A stretch of DNA of 64,000 bases from positions 1-64,000 of the forward strand of contig CAYLKH010000002.1 of the NCBI GenBank assembly GCA_964384255.1, written 5' to 3'. The stretch's first letter is position 1, and every line of letters starts with the position of its first letter. Below the pieces are notes generated by a model. The model saw nothing but the letters and a program-made list of their open reading frames with translations, was not told the origin of the DNA and ran no database searches. The translations under genes and the position numbers were made by a program. Source of the DNA: SIG469 sp964384255 (lineage in GTDB: Bacteria > Bacillota > Clostridia > Oscillospirales > Oscillospiraceae). This document shows positions 16,509 to 24,857 of this stretch, in pieces.

Positions 16509-18011
16509 TCAGGCTGCTTCGGAATCATCAGGCTCAGGCTCGGTGACCTGGGCAGAGGGTTCGGCATCGGTTTCTCCGGTATCCGTACCCAGGATGGGAG
16601 TTGCTTCGATGTTTACCTGATTTGCAATATCGCCTTCGGAGCCGACCCTGGAATGGATGTTCTCAAGGGATTGGCGCATAGTCGCGTAAAGGTCGTCGCT
16701 GATGGTGCTGCTCCCGGCGTTAAAGTCGGCAATGGATTGATTAATGTCGTAGATCACAAATCGATTGGACTGTGAAGAAAGGTAGATGGGAACATAGTTG
16801 ATGTTGTCAAAGCTGAGCTTACCGGTATCGTTGTCCACCGAAACAGTGACGTTGAGGATAATAGAATCGTTGCTGGATTCTTTGGACATGGCTGAAAGGA
16901 AGTTGCCAAGGGAATAGGCTACAAGGACCTGCTTCTCTTCACCGTCAACAGTTGTTACTGTGCGGGTTTCATAGGGCTGGAGATAGTGGGGGTGGCTGCC
17001 TATGATAATGTCTACTCCGTTTTCAAACATCAGGTTTGCGATGGTGTTCTGATCGTCGCTGGGAGTGCTTTCGTATTCGGCACCCCAGTGAAGCACAGCG
17101 ATAAGTACGTCGCAATCAAGGGTTTTGGCTGCGGTCAGGTCAGCAAGGATCTGGGTCTGGCTGATCTCGGAAAAATAGGTCGAATAATCGTCGTAAAGCA
17201 CATTGACAGAATATTCGTAGCCCTCGGGAATGGATATACCGTTGCAACCCTTGGTATAAGCCAGAAAACCGATTTTAAGACCATTGATCTCTTTGATGAC
17301 AACGCCGCTGGTTGAGGAGCGATCCTCCTGAGTATAGTAGGTGCCGACGTTTGTCAAACCCGCGTTTCGAATATTCTTGATGGTGGAAACCAGTCCGGTG
17401 ATACCGTGCTGAAGGCTGTAGGTGCAGGCGGTGGAAAGAATGTCGAATCCTGCTTCGGCCAGATCGTTGGCCAGAGATTCGGGAGCGTTGAAGTTGGGCT
17501 TGCCCTGATAACCGGCATCAGCTCCGGCAAAGGTAGTCTCCAGCGTACCGACACAGATGTCGGCGGCTGAGGTATACCTGCTGATCTGGGCAAAGCAGTG
17601 GGAAAAATCATAGCTGCCGGTAGCAGAATCAAGAGCGTCGGTCATCTGCTCGTCGTAAACCATAATGTCGCCAACTGCGGAAAGGGTAAAGGTGGTGACA
17701 TTGACCTCAGGTTCGTCGTCAACGTTGTTTTTGGCATTCAAAACGTCCAGATCGTCAGGATGCGGGGTAGGGAATACTGCAACGGAAGAGCTTTCTGACG
17801 GAGTTATCTCCTGCTGGCTTTCAGAACCGCCGGAACAACCCCGGGCGATAAGTATTATCAGGAGAATGATGACCGCAAGAACAACGCCATAGGTGATGCG
17901 CTGGCGAATGATTCTTTTTCGGCGAAGCTCTGCCCGTTTGCGTTTACGCTGAGCAAGGGCTTCCAGCCGCTGCTCTTCGGTAATTTCAGGGATATATTCG
18001 TTGTTATCCAT
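16509..18011 (-). CDS. CapA family protein (poly-gamma-glutamate/capsule type)
   Basis: 500-aa membrane-anchored protein of the CapA/PgsA metallophosphoesterase-like family. A cytoplasmic basic N-terminus (RKRKRAELRRKRI) is followed by one membrane helix at about residues 31-52, a linker, and the CapA domain. Domain landmarks are SAVGDIMVYDEQ, VGTLETTF, NVGTYY, IAVLHWGAEY and IIIGSHPHYLQP, with conserved metal-site Asp/Glu/His. It has a Glu/Pro-rich C-terminal tail. It acts outside the membrane; capsule or wall polymer handling is the family role. The start follows a GGGGG ribosome site and it has its own promoter. Confidence 0.85.
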   Translation of the reverse strand: MDNNEYIPEITEEQRLEALAQRKRKRAELRRKRIIRQRITYGVVLAVIILLIILIARGCSGGSESQQEITPSESSSVAVFPTPHPDDLDVLNAKNNVDDEPEVNVTTFTLSAVGDIMVYDEQMTDALDSATGSYDFSHCFAQISRYTSAADICVGTLETTFAGADAGYQGKPNFNAPESLANDLAEAGFDILSTACTYSLQHGITGLVSTIKNIRNAGLTNVGTYYTQEDRSSTSGVVIKEINGLKIGFLAYTKGCNGISIPEGYEYSVNVLYDDYSTYFSEISQTQILADLTAAKTLDCDVLIAVLHWGAEYESTPSDDQNTIANLMFENGVDIIIGSHPHYLQPYETRTVTTVDGEEKQVLVAYSLGNFLSAMSKESSNDSIILNVTVSVDNDTGKLSFDNINYVPIYLSSQSNRFVIYDINQSIADFNAGSSTISDDLYATMRQSLENIHSRVGSEGDIANQVNIEATPILGTDTGETDAEPSAQVTEPEPDDSEAA

Positions 18012-18045
18012 GTAATTTACCCCCTTATGTTCTTAATATACTTGG

Positions 18046-18074
18046 ATTATACAATAAGAGAAAAAATAAAACAA
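18046..18074 (-). promoter_or_regulatory. Promoter of capA-like gene
   Basis: On the minus strand: TTGTTT (18069-18074), 17-bp spacer, TATAAT (18046-18051), about 35 nt before the start codon. Confidence 0.65.
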
Positions 18075-18167
18075 TAGAAAAATATTATGTAAATAAAAAA
18101 TCGTGTTCAACCTGCTCATGCCCAACCTGTAATCAACGGCCCTCGTGTTTTTGCCTACAGTATGATA

Positions 18168-18196
18168 TTGTAAAAAACCGCCGATGGTTATATAAT
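18168..18196 (+). promoter_or_regulatory. Promoter of the Gx-dsdA-cdd unit
   Basis: TTGTAA (18168-18173), 17-bp spacer, TATAAT (18191-18196), about 33 nt before the GTG start at 18229. Confidence 0.7.
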
Positions 18197-18228
18197 TAAC
18201 TCATATCAACCTGGGCGGAGGATAAGCT

Positions 18229-18726
18229 GTGGAAACCAGAAAACTTACCAGGATCGCGTTGCTGACTGCCGTAGCGCTGGTGATTTTTACCGTTGAAAAC
18301 CAGATACCGGCTCCCGTTCCGGTTCCCGGGATCAAGCTTGGGCTGGCTAATGCGGTCACACTTTTTGCAATGTGGACTCTTGGAAAAAAAGAAGCCGGTA
18401 CGATCCTGTTTTTGAGGATAGTCCTTGGCAGCGTGATATGCGGAACTGTCTCTGCTATGCTATACAGCATAAGCGGCGCCGTATTGTGCTACCTTGCCAT
18501 GTGCGTGGTCATGAAGCCCCTTGGCAAAAGCCTGATATGGCTGATGAGCGTTGTCGGCGCAGTGTTTCATAATATTGGCCAGATGCTGGCAGCCGTGGCC
18601 ATTACCCGAACTCCGGCCCTGGTGGCCTATTTGCCCATACTTATGGTTTCCGCCGTTATAACCGGGGTTTTTACCGGGCTTTGCGCTCAGATGACGATCA
18701 GATACTTTGTGACTACGGAAAGATAG
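18229..18726 (+). CDS. Gx-family membrane protein (HepS component I-like)
   Basis: 165-aa integral membrane protein with five or six hydrophobic segments. It resembles the family named heptaprenyl diphosphate synthase component I or Gx transporter: VENQIPAPVPVPGIKLGLAN near the N-terminus and FHNIGQMLAA in the middle. The fold is like ECF S-components, so small-molecule uptake is as likely as a role in prenyl synthesis. Start is GTG after GGCGGAGG. The link with the D-serine gene 23 nt downstream may be operonic. Confidence 0.7.
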   Translation: METRKLTRIALLTAVALVIFTVENQIPAPVPVPGIKLGLANAVTLFAMWTLGKKEAGTILFLRIVLGSVICGTVSAMLYSISGAVLCYLAMCVVMKPLGKSLIWLMSVVGAVFHNIGQMLAAVAITRTPALVAYLPILMVSAVITGVFTGLCAQMTIRYFVTTER

Positions 18727-18749
18727 ATGATTGAAGGGAGATCAGGTTT

Positions 18750-20027
18750 ATGGACGTATTGAAGGATGTAGCTCAGGCGAAGGAATGCCTGTGGATCAAC
18801 CCAAACCTCAAGCTGGTGGAGGATGCATCTTTTCCTGTAAGCGATGCTCAGATAAAGGATGCCTCTGACAGACTGGACAGGTTCAGGCCGTTTCTGGCAA
18901 GGGTGTTCGAGGATTGCCCCGACGGAGTGATCGAGTCTCCTCTCAGAGAGATATCCGGGATGAAAGCTGTTCTGAACACAGACGGCGCAGAAGTGGGCGG
19001 CAGGCTGTTTTTGAAAATGGACAGCCATCTGGCTATTGCCGGATCTGTTAAGGCAAGGGGCGGAGTTTATGAAGTGCTTAAGCACGGTGAAGCTCTGGCC
19101 ATGGAGGCCGGTAAGCTGAAAGAAAGTGACGATTATTCCATCCTTTGCGGGATGAAGGACCTCTTTTCCCAATATACTATTCAGGTCGGGTCTACAGGTA
19201 ATCTGGGGCTGAGCATTGGTATAACCGCCGCAGCGCTGGGGTTCAGGGTCACGGTCCATATGTCTTCTGATGCGCGGCAGTGGAAAAAGGATATGCTCCG
19301 GTCAAAGGGCGTAACGGTCATCGAATATGACGACGATTACAGCAAGGCTGTTGAAGAGGGCAGGCGTAATTCCGATTCCGACCCAATGAGCTATTTTGTC
19401 GACGACGAAAACTCTGTGGATCTGTTTTTGGGCTATGCCGTAGCGGCTGAACGTCTGGCGGCTCAGCTTAAGCGGCAATGCATTGTGGTCGATGATGATC
19501 ACCCTCTTATAGTATATATCCCCTGCGGCGTGGGCGGAGCGCCAGGGGGTGTTGCCTATGGCCTTAAGCGCCGGTTTGGCAACAATGTGCATTGCTTTTT
19601 TGTAGAACCGGTGCAGTGTCCCTGTATGCTGGTGGGCATGGCAACGGGAAAGCATGAGCAGGTTTGCGTCCAGGACTTTGGACTTAGTGGCGTGACCGAA
19701 GCTGATGGGCTGGCGGTGGGCCGTCCTTCTGGATTTGTGGGGAAAACTATGGAAAATCTGCTGTCTGGAATATTCACAGTGGAGGATAATCAGCTGTTTC
19801 GATGGCTCAGGCAGCTCAATGTGGAGGAAAACGTCAAAATCGAGCCGTCTGCCTGCGCAGCTTTTGCAGGACCTGCTTATCGGGTGCGGTATGAAGAGGG
19901 CAATGAATATTTCGGCCGTTTGAATATGTCCGGAGCGACTGAAATATGCTGGGCTACTGGAGGTTCTCTGGTGCCTGAGGAAATTATGGACCAGTATCTT
20001 AATGCTTATTTGGAGGAACAGATATGA
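18750..20027 (+). CDS. dsdA: D-serine ammonia-lyase
   Basis: 425-aa PLP enzyme degrading D-serine to pyruvate and ammonia. The PLP lysine lies in SVKARGGVYE; the cofactor-phosphate loop is GSTGNLGLSIG and a Gly-rich loop PCGVGGAPGGVAYG follows. The C-terminal ATGGSLVP segment is also conserved in DsdA. Length fits. It shares an operon with cdd (4-nt overlap). No DsdC regulator or DsdX transporter is adjacent. Confidence 0.92.
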   Translation: MDVLKDVAQAKECLWINPNLKLVEDASFPVSDAQIKDASDRLDRFRPFLARVFEDCPDGVIESPLREISGMKAVLNTDGAEVGGRLFLKMDSHLAIAGSVKARGGVYEVLKHGEALAMEAGKLKESDDYSILCGMKDLFSQYTIQVGSTGNLGLSIGITAAALGFRVTVHMSSDARQWKKDMLRSKGVTVIEYDDDYSKAVEEGRRNSDSDPMSYFVDDENSVDLFLGYAVAAERLAAQLKRQCIVVDDDHPLIVYIPCGVGGAPGGVAYGLKRRFGNNVHCFFVEPVQCPCMLVGMATGKHEQVCVQDFGLSGVTEADGLAVGRPSGFVGKTMENLLSGIFTVEDNQLFRWLRQLNVEENVKIEPSACAAFAGPAYRVRYEEGNEYFGRLNMSGATEICWATGGSLVPEEIMDQYLNAYLEEQI

Positions 20028-20413
20028 ACGACAGCCAGCTTGTTAAAATGGCAGAGCAGATGTTACAGCGCTCCTATGCTCCTTATTCCGGGTTTTGCGT
20101 GGGTGCTGCCATCCTGGGAAAGAACGGTAAAGTATATTGCGGCTGCAATATCGAAAGCGCATCCTTCGGCGCGACAATTTGCGCCGAGCGCTGCGCAATT
20201 TCCTCTGCGGTAGCTGACGGCTGCCGGGAATTTGAGGCCATAGCGGTCATATCAGGCGCTGACGACTATTGCTATCCCTGCGGAATTTGCAGACAGCTGA
20301 TATACGAATTTGGACCGGATACAAGGGTGCTTTGCGCAAAAACGCCCGGGGACTTCAGGCCATATTCCATATCCGACCTGCTTCCCAATGGATTCGGACC
20401 GTCAAATCTTTGA
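20024..20413 (+). CDS. cdd: Cytidine deaminase
   Basis: 129-aa zinc enzyme converting cytidine to uridine for salvage. Motifs CNIESASFGATICAERCA (catalytic Glu next to a zinc Cys) and PCGICRQ (two zinc Cys) are complete. Homotetrameric length class. The start overlaps the dsdA stop by 4 nt (ATGA). Confidence 0.95.
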   Translation: MNDSQLVKMAEQMLQRSYAPYSGFCVGAAILGKNGKVYCGCNIESASFGATICAERCAISSAVADGCREFEAIAVISGADDYCYPCGICRQLIYEFGPDTRVLCAKTPGDFRPYSISDLLPNGFGPSNL

Positions 20414-20433
20414 GTTATTGCAAAGGAAATAAT

Positions 20434-20470
20434 AAAGCGGAAGGACCGCATTTGTGGTCCTTCCGCTTTT
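20434..20470. terminator. Bidirectional terminator between cdd and ileS
   Basis: AAAGCGGAAGGACC pairs with GGTCCTTCCGCTTT and a T-run closes the plus strand; AT-rich sequence lies on the other side. Confidence 0.9.
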
Positions 20471-20495
20471 GCCATATTGATCTGCTGATGGGGAA

Positions 20496-23400
20496 TTATA
20501 CTCTTTCCACACCGAGTTCAACGTTGTCGCCTGCAAGCTCCCAGCTCTTGACAAAGCCCTTGACCTGGCCAAAGATGATGTTGTCGGCCAGCAGGTCTTT
20601 CTTCATAGAAGTTTCGTTGCCGGAGATAAGCCCGGTGGTTCCTTCGCCGCAGTTGACATAGATGTTGATACGGTCGGTGACGTTGAAGCCGGCGTCCTTA
20701 CGCATGGTCTGGAGACGGCGGATAAGCTCGCGGAGATTGCCTTCTTTGATAAGCTCGTCGGTCAGAGCGGTGTCGAGAGCTATGGCAAAGCGGCTGTCGC
20801 TCTTGGCGGCAAAACCGTCCACCTTGGCAGTCTCGATAAGGACATCGTCCATAGAAAGCTCAATGTCTCCGCCTTCGCAGTGCAGGACCAGCTTGCCGGT
20901 ACCGTTAAGCTCTGCCATGGCCTTTGAACCGTCGATCTGTCCAAGAGCCTTGCGGATCTCGCCAAGACGCTTGCCATATTTGGGGCCAAGAGTTTTGAGC
21001 TGAGGCTTGAAAATATAAGAGCTGAATCTTGACATATCGGTGAGGAATTCAACGTTCTTGACGTTCAGCTCGTTTTCAATAATGTCGATAAAGAAGCTGT
21101 CAAGCTCAACACCGGTGTTGACATACATTTTGCTCAGGGGCTGACGGTTGTTGATCTTGGCTTCGTTTCTTGCGGCTCTGCCAAGGACAACGATATCGTA
21201 GGCGGCATCCATCATGGCTTCAAGGTTTTTGTCTACCAGCCCGCTGTCGCAAACAGGGAAGTCGCACAGGTGGATGCTTTCGGGAGCGTTTTCGTCCAGC
21301 CTTCTTACCAGATTCTGGTAAATGTCTTCGGTCAGGAAGGGGATCATGGGCGCAGCACACTTGCAAACGGTCACAAGGGCGGTGTACAGAGTCATAAAGG
21401 CGTTGACAGTGTCTTCTGTCAGCTCGGTTTCCCAGAAACGCTCGCGGTTGCAGCGGACATACCAGTTGGACAGCTCGTCCACAAAGGCGGTCAGGACCTT
21501 GGCGGTTTCGGGGATACGATAATTGGCCAGATTGTCGTCGACCTCAGCAATAAGGGTGTTGGCTTTGGAAAGCAGCCATTTGTCAAAAACAGGCAGTTTG
21601 TCGTAGTCGATGGTGTATTTGGTGGCGTCAAATCCGCTAATATTGGCGTACATTACGTAGAACGCATAGGTGTTCCACAATGTACCCATAAACTTCCGCT
21701 GACCTTCGGTCACAGCGTCATCATGGAAACGGTTGGGCAGCCAGGGAGCGGAGTTTTCGTAGAAATACCAGCGAATGGCGTCAGCTCCGTGGGTGTTGAG
21801 AGCGTCAAAGGGGTCAACAGCGTTGCCCTTGGATTTGGACATCTTCTGACCGTCTTTATCCTGAACATGGCCCAGGACGATAACGTTTTTGTACGGGGAT
21901 TTGTTGAACAGAAGGGTGGAGACAGCCAGCAGCGAATAGAACCAGCCGCGGGTCTGGTCAACAGCTTCGGAAATGAAGTCGGCAGGGAAGTTCTCTTCAA
22001 ACATCTCTTTGTTTGCAAAGGGATAAGGCCACTGGGCAAAGGGCATGGAGCCGGAGTCGTACCAGCAGTCAATGACCTCTTCAACACGGTGCATCTCACC
22101 GCCGCACCTGGGACACCTGATGGTAACAGCATCGATAAACGGACGATGCAGCTCAATGTCGTCAGGACAGTTGTCAGACATTTCCTTAAGCTCGGCAACA
22201 GAGCCGATAGCGTGCTGATGGCCGCATTTGCATTCCCATACAGGCAGGGGAGTTCCCCAGTAACGGTTGCGGCTGATGCCCCAGTCCTGAACGTTTTCCA
22301 GCCAGTCGCCAAAACGGCCTTTACCGATGGTTTCGGGGATCCAGTTGACGGTGTTATTGTTGGCAATAAGGTCTTCGCGGACGGCGGTCATTTTGATAAA
22401 CCAGCTGTCGCGGGCGTAGTAGATAAGGGGAGTGTCGCAGCGCCAGCAGTGGGGATAGCTGTGTTCAAATTTCAGACGTTTGAACAGCAGTCCGGCCTGA
22501 TCCAGATCGTCCATTATCTGCTTATCAGCGGTTTTGCAGAAGGTCCCGGCCCAGGGGGTGTTTTCGGTCATCTCGCCCTTGCTGTCCACGTTCTGAACAA
22601 AGCCGACACCATAGCGGTTGCAGACCCGGTAGTCGTCTTCGCCGAAGGCGGGGGCGTTGTGAACGATGCCGGTACCGTCGGAGATGGTGACATAAGGGTC
22701 GTTCATGATAATAAATGCCTTGCCGGTTTTGGGGCGGCAGCAATCGAAAAGAGGCTCGTATTCGGCATATTCCATTTCGCTGCCCTTGAATCGGCCAAGA
22801 ATCTCCCAGTCGCCTTCGCCAAGAACGCTTTCAACCAGAGCTTCGGCAAGAATAAGGACCTCGTCGTTGTATTTTACGCGAACATAGTCGATATCGGCGC
22901 CCATACAAAGAGCTACGTTGGAAGGCAGGGTCCAGGGAGTGGTGGTCCATGCCAGAACAGATGCGTTGTCGGGATCGTCTTTCAGCTTGAAGCGTACAGT
23001 GCAGGAAACCTCTTTAACGTCCTTATATCCCTGAGCGACCTCGTGGGATGACAGAGGAGTTCCGCAGCGGGGGCAATAGGGGACTATCTTGTAGCCCTTA
23101 TACAGCAGACCGCGATCCCAGATCTTTTTAAGGCTCCACCATTCGGATTCGATGTAATCGTTATGATAGGTGACATAGGGGTTTTCCATATCGGCCCAGA
23201 AGCCGACGGTGAAGGAAAAATCTTCCCACATGCTTTTGTATTTCCAAACGCTTTCCTTGCACTGGGAAATAAAGGGTTCAAGACCGTATTCCTCGATCTG
23301 TTCCTTGCCGTCGATGCCCAGCAGCTTTTCAACCTCGAGTTCAACGGGAAGACCGTGGGTATCCCAACCGGCCTTACGGATGACCTTGTTGCCCTTCATG

Positions 23401-23618
23401 GTCTGGTAGCGGGGGATAAGGTCCTTGATGACTCTGGTCAGAACATGACCGATGTGAGGTTTGCCGTTGGCTGTGGGAGGACCGTCGTAGAAAGAGTATA
23501 CCGGACAGCCTTCGCGGACAGCCATGCTTTTTTCAAAAATCTTGTTGTCTTTCCAGAATTTTTCAACCAGCTTTTCACGCTGTTTGAAATTTAAGGTCGC
23601 GGAAACTTCTTCGTGCAT
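20496..23618 (-). CDS. ileS: Isoleucyl-tRNA synthetase, eukaryal-like type
   Basis: 1040-aa class I synthetase. HIGH motif appears as GKPHIGHVLTR and KMSKS as KMSKSKGNAV; the editing (CP1) insertion carries WTTTPWTLPSN. GWDTHGLPVELEVEK, the length and the long C-terminal region are those of the IleS2 (eukaryal-like, often mupirocin-insensitive) group rather than the IleS1 group with its C-terminal zinc finger. The start is preceded by GGAGG. Expression is governed by a T-box leader with an AUC specifier. Confidence 0.95.
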   Translation of the reverse strand: MHEEVSATLNFKQREKLVEKFWKDNKIFEKSMAVREGCPVYSFYDGPPTANGKPHIGHVLTRVIKDLIPRYQTMKGNKVIRKAGWDTHGLPVELEVEKLLGIDGKEQIEEYGLEPFISQCKESVWKYKSMWEDFSFTVGFWADMENPYVTYHNDYIESEWWSLKKIWDRGLLYKGYKIVPYCPRCGTPLSSHEVAQGYKDVKEVSCTVRFKLKDDPDNASVLAWTTTPWTLPSNVALCMGADIDYVRVKYNDEVLILAEALVESVLGEGDWEILGRFKGSEMEYAEYEPLFDCCRPKTGKAFIIMNDPYVTISDGTGIVHNAPAFGEDDYRVCNRYGVGFVQNVDSKGEMTENTPWAGTFCKTADKQIMDDLDQAGLLFKRLKFEHSYPHCWRCDTPLIYYARDSWFIKMTAVREDLIANNNTVNWIPETIGKGRFGDWLENVQDWGISRNRYWGTPLPVWECKCGHQHAIGSVAELKEMSDNCPDDIELHRPFIDAVTIRCPRCGGEMHRVEEVIDCWYDSGSMPFAQWPYPFANKEMFEENFPADFISEAVDQTRGWFYSLLAVSTLLFNKSPYKNVIVLGHVQDKDGQKMSKSKGNAVDPFDALNTHGADAIRWYFYENSAPWLPNRFHDDAVTEGQRKFMGTLWNTYAFYVMYANISGFDATKYTIDYDKLPVFDKWLLSKANTLIAEVDDNLANYRIPETAKVLTAFVDELSNWYVRCNRERFWETELTEDTVNAFMTLYTALVTVCKCAAPMIPFLTEDIYQNLVRRLDENAPESIHLCDFPVCDSGLVDKNLEAMMDAAYDIVVLGRAARNEAKINNRQPLSKMYVNTGVELDSFFIDIIENELNVKNVEFLTDMSRFSSYIFKPQLKTLGPKYGKRLGEIRKALGQIDGSKAMAELNGTGKLVLHCEGGDIELSMDDVLIETAKVDGFAAKSDSRFAIALDTALTDELIKEGNLRELIRRLQTMRKDAGFNVTDRINIYVNCGEGTTGLISGNETSMKKDLLADNIIFGQVKGFVKSWELAGDNVELGVERV

Positions 23619-23637
23619 GAAATAACCTCCAAATTAT

Positions 23638-23672
23638 AAAAAACCGCCTTCGTCCCGCAAAAGGACGAAGGC
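23638..23672 (-). terminator. T-box terminator hairpin
   Basis: On the minus strand GCCTTCGTCC pairs with GGACGAAGGC and is followed by GGTTTTTT. Its left arm can alternatively pair with the T-box sequence, giving the antiterminator. Confidence 0.9.
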
Positions 23673-23709
23673 ATAATACTTCGTAACCACCTTACTGCAT
23701 ACAGACATA

Positions 23710-23719
23710 NNNNNNNNNN
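23710..23719. other. Assembly gap (10 N)
   Basis: Ten undetermined bases within the ileS T-box leader, probably a scaffold or low-quality join at a hairpin-rich site. True length is unknown. Confidence 0.99.
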
Positions 23720-23901
23720 TGAGGCCGCTGTAACGGGTGGCACCCGGCACCGCTTACTTGGTGATCTGTTCTGCGGCGCGGCTCGAAAGGGATATTCAGA
23801 CTGCTGTTCCTGCCGGACTTGCACCAGCTCCGGCTCGCTGAGAGGACGTTGCAGACCTACTTGGCTTTGTCATCGCCTTTAATATTAACAATAACTAAAT
23901 A

Positions 23902-23930
23902 ATATTAACAAACCAGTCACATATTGTCAA
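23902..23930 (-). promoter_or_regulatory. Promoter of ileS
   Basis: Minus strand: TTGACA (23925-23930), 17-bp spacer, TAATAT (23902-23907). The -35 box overlaps the last codons of the upstream glycosylase gene. Confidence 0.85.
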
Positions 23931-24498
23931 GCCCGGGATACACCTGGGGACAGACCTGAAATATCTTTTTTTGCAGGGATTTGAGGTCAAAGAAGGTGTC
24001 CGGCTTTAAAGAGTCGTTTCTCAGCAGAGCCGCCGGATGATACATGGCCATTATGGACACTCCGTTTCGCTCGAACCACTGGCCGTGTTGTCGGGAGATC
24101 ATAAAATCGGGATCGATTATCCGTTTGGCGGCGATGCGCCCAAGGCAAACGATTATGGATGGCTTTATGAGCTTGACCTGACGGCGAAGCCAGCCTATAC
24201 AGGCATCCTGCTCGGCGGCCAGAGGGTCACGGTTAGCGGGCGGACGACATTTTACAATGTTTGCTATATAGACCTGAGTACGGTCAAGGTCGATAATGGA
24301 CAGCATATCGTCCAGCAGCTGACCGGCCGCGCCGACAAAGGGGATGCCCTGAATATCCTCCTGCTGGCCGGGACCTTCGCCAATAAGCATGACCCGAGCC
24401 TCGGGATTGCCAACGCCAAAAACCAGATTGGTCCGGCTTTCGCACAGTGAGCATTTGCGACATTGAAGGTTCTCTTCATAAAGCTGCTGCCAGGGCAT
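23917..24498 (-). CDS. Uracil-DNA glycosylase, family 4 (4Fe-4S type)
   Basis: 193-aa base-excision enzyme. N-terminal CRKCSLC and later cysteines (CRPPANRDP, ACIGW) fit the 4Fe-4S site of family 4/5 glycosylases. The active-site motifs are GEGPGQQED and MYHPAALLRN. No terminator was seen between its stop and the ileS leader. Start ATG follows GGAGG by several bases. Confidence 0.88.
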   Translation of the reverse strand: MPWQQLYEENLQCRKCSLCESRTNLVFGVGNPEARVMLIGEGPGQQEDIQGIPFVGAAGQLLDDMLSIIDLDRTQVYIANIVKCRPPANRDPLAAEQDACIGWLRRQVKLIKPSIIVCLGRIAAKRIIDPDFMISRQHGQWFERNGVSIMAMYHPAALLRNDSLKPDTFFDLKSLQKKIFQVCPQVYPGLDNM

Positions 24499-24536
24499 GG
24501 CCTTTCCTCCTTAGATTATGGCTGTCTGTTTACCTG

Positions 24537-24565
24537 ATTATACCACAAGCTTCTTCACCAGTAAA
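24537..24565 (-). promoter_or_regulatory. Promoter of the glycosylase gene
   Basis: Minus strand: TTTACT (24560-24565), 17-bp spacer, TATAAT (24537-24542). Confidence 0.65.
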
Positions 24566-24605
24566 GCAGCGTTGGCATAAATTGTTACCAAAGGGGAGAT
24601 ACGTT

Positions 24606-24857
24606 TTGAACAATTATTATATAACCTTCCGCTCCATCACGGGCGCTCAAAGAGCTGTCAGGGTGCTGGAAAAGGCCGGTGTCAGGGCTTATATGCAGAG
24701 GACTCCCAAAAGCATGGTGACCGAAGGATGCGGTTATGCCCTCAGGATCCGCAGCGACAAGGCGGTAACCGCTATGGGGCTGTTGAGATCATCGGGCTTA
24801 AGCTATGGAAAAGTTTTCGTTCCTGTGGAAAACGGCTACGAAGAGGTGATCGAATGA
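24606..24857 (+). CDS. DUF3343 protein (putative Se/S carrier-like)
   Basis: 83-aa protein starting at TTG 24606, chosen because AAAGGGGAG lies eight bases upstream and the N-terminus NNYYITFRSITGAQRA fits DUF3343. The family is called putative Se/S carrier protein-like and contains one short alpha/beta domain (EKAGVRAYMQ, GCGYALRI, GLSYGKVF). It overlaps the downstream cysteine-desulfurase-like gene by 4 nt, the usual pairing. The cysteine in GCGYA could be the carrier residue (inference). Confidence 0.75.
   Translation: MNNYYITFRSITGAQRAVRVLEKAGVRAYMQRTPKSMVTEGCGYALRIRSDKAVTAMGLLRSSGLSYGKVFVPVENGYEEVIE

Larger units (their letters stand above)
23638..23896 (-). promoter_or_regulatory. T-box riboswitch (Ile) of ileS
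   Basis: Minus-strand leader of ileS. Stem I landmarks: AGTA near the 5' end and the distal-loop sequence GGTGCAAGTCCGG. The specifier loop reads GAATATCCC, with AUC (Ile) at 23791-23793. The T-box sequence AAGGTGGTTACGAAG lies at 23679-23693, with UGGU able to pair with the ACCA end of uncharged tRNA-Ile, followed by the terminator. Uncharged tRNA-Ile should favour antitermination. A 10-base N gap at 23710-23719 interrupts the linker/stem II-III region, so that part cannot be folded. Confidence 0.93.

Noticed and set aside
21270..23051. 593-codon plus-strand open frame
   Set aside because: Antisense to ileS; Val/Gly-rich composition typical of a shadow frame.
23727..23750. Plus-strand GGGTGGCACC resembling a T-box sequence
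   Set aside because: The plus strand has no downstream gene or terminator in that orientation; it is part of a leader stem on the minus strand, where the real T-box is at 23679-23693.
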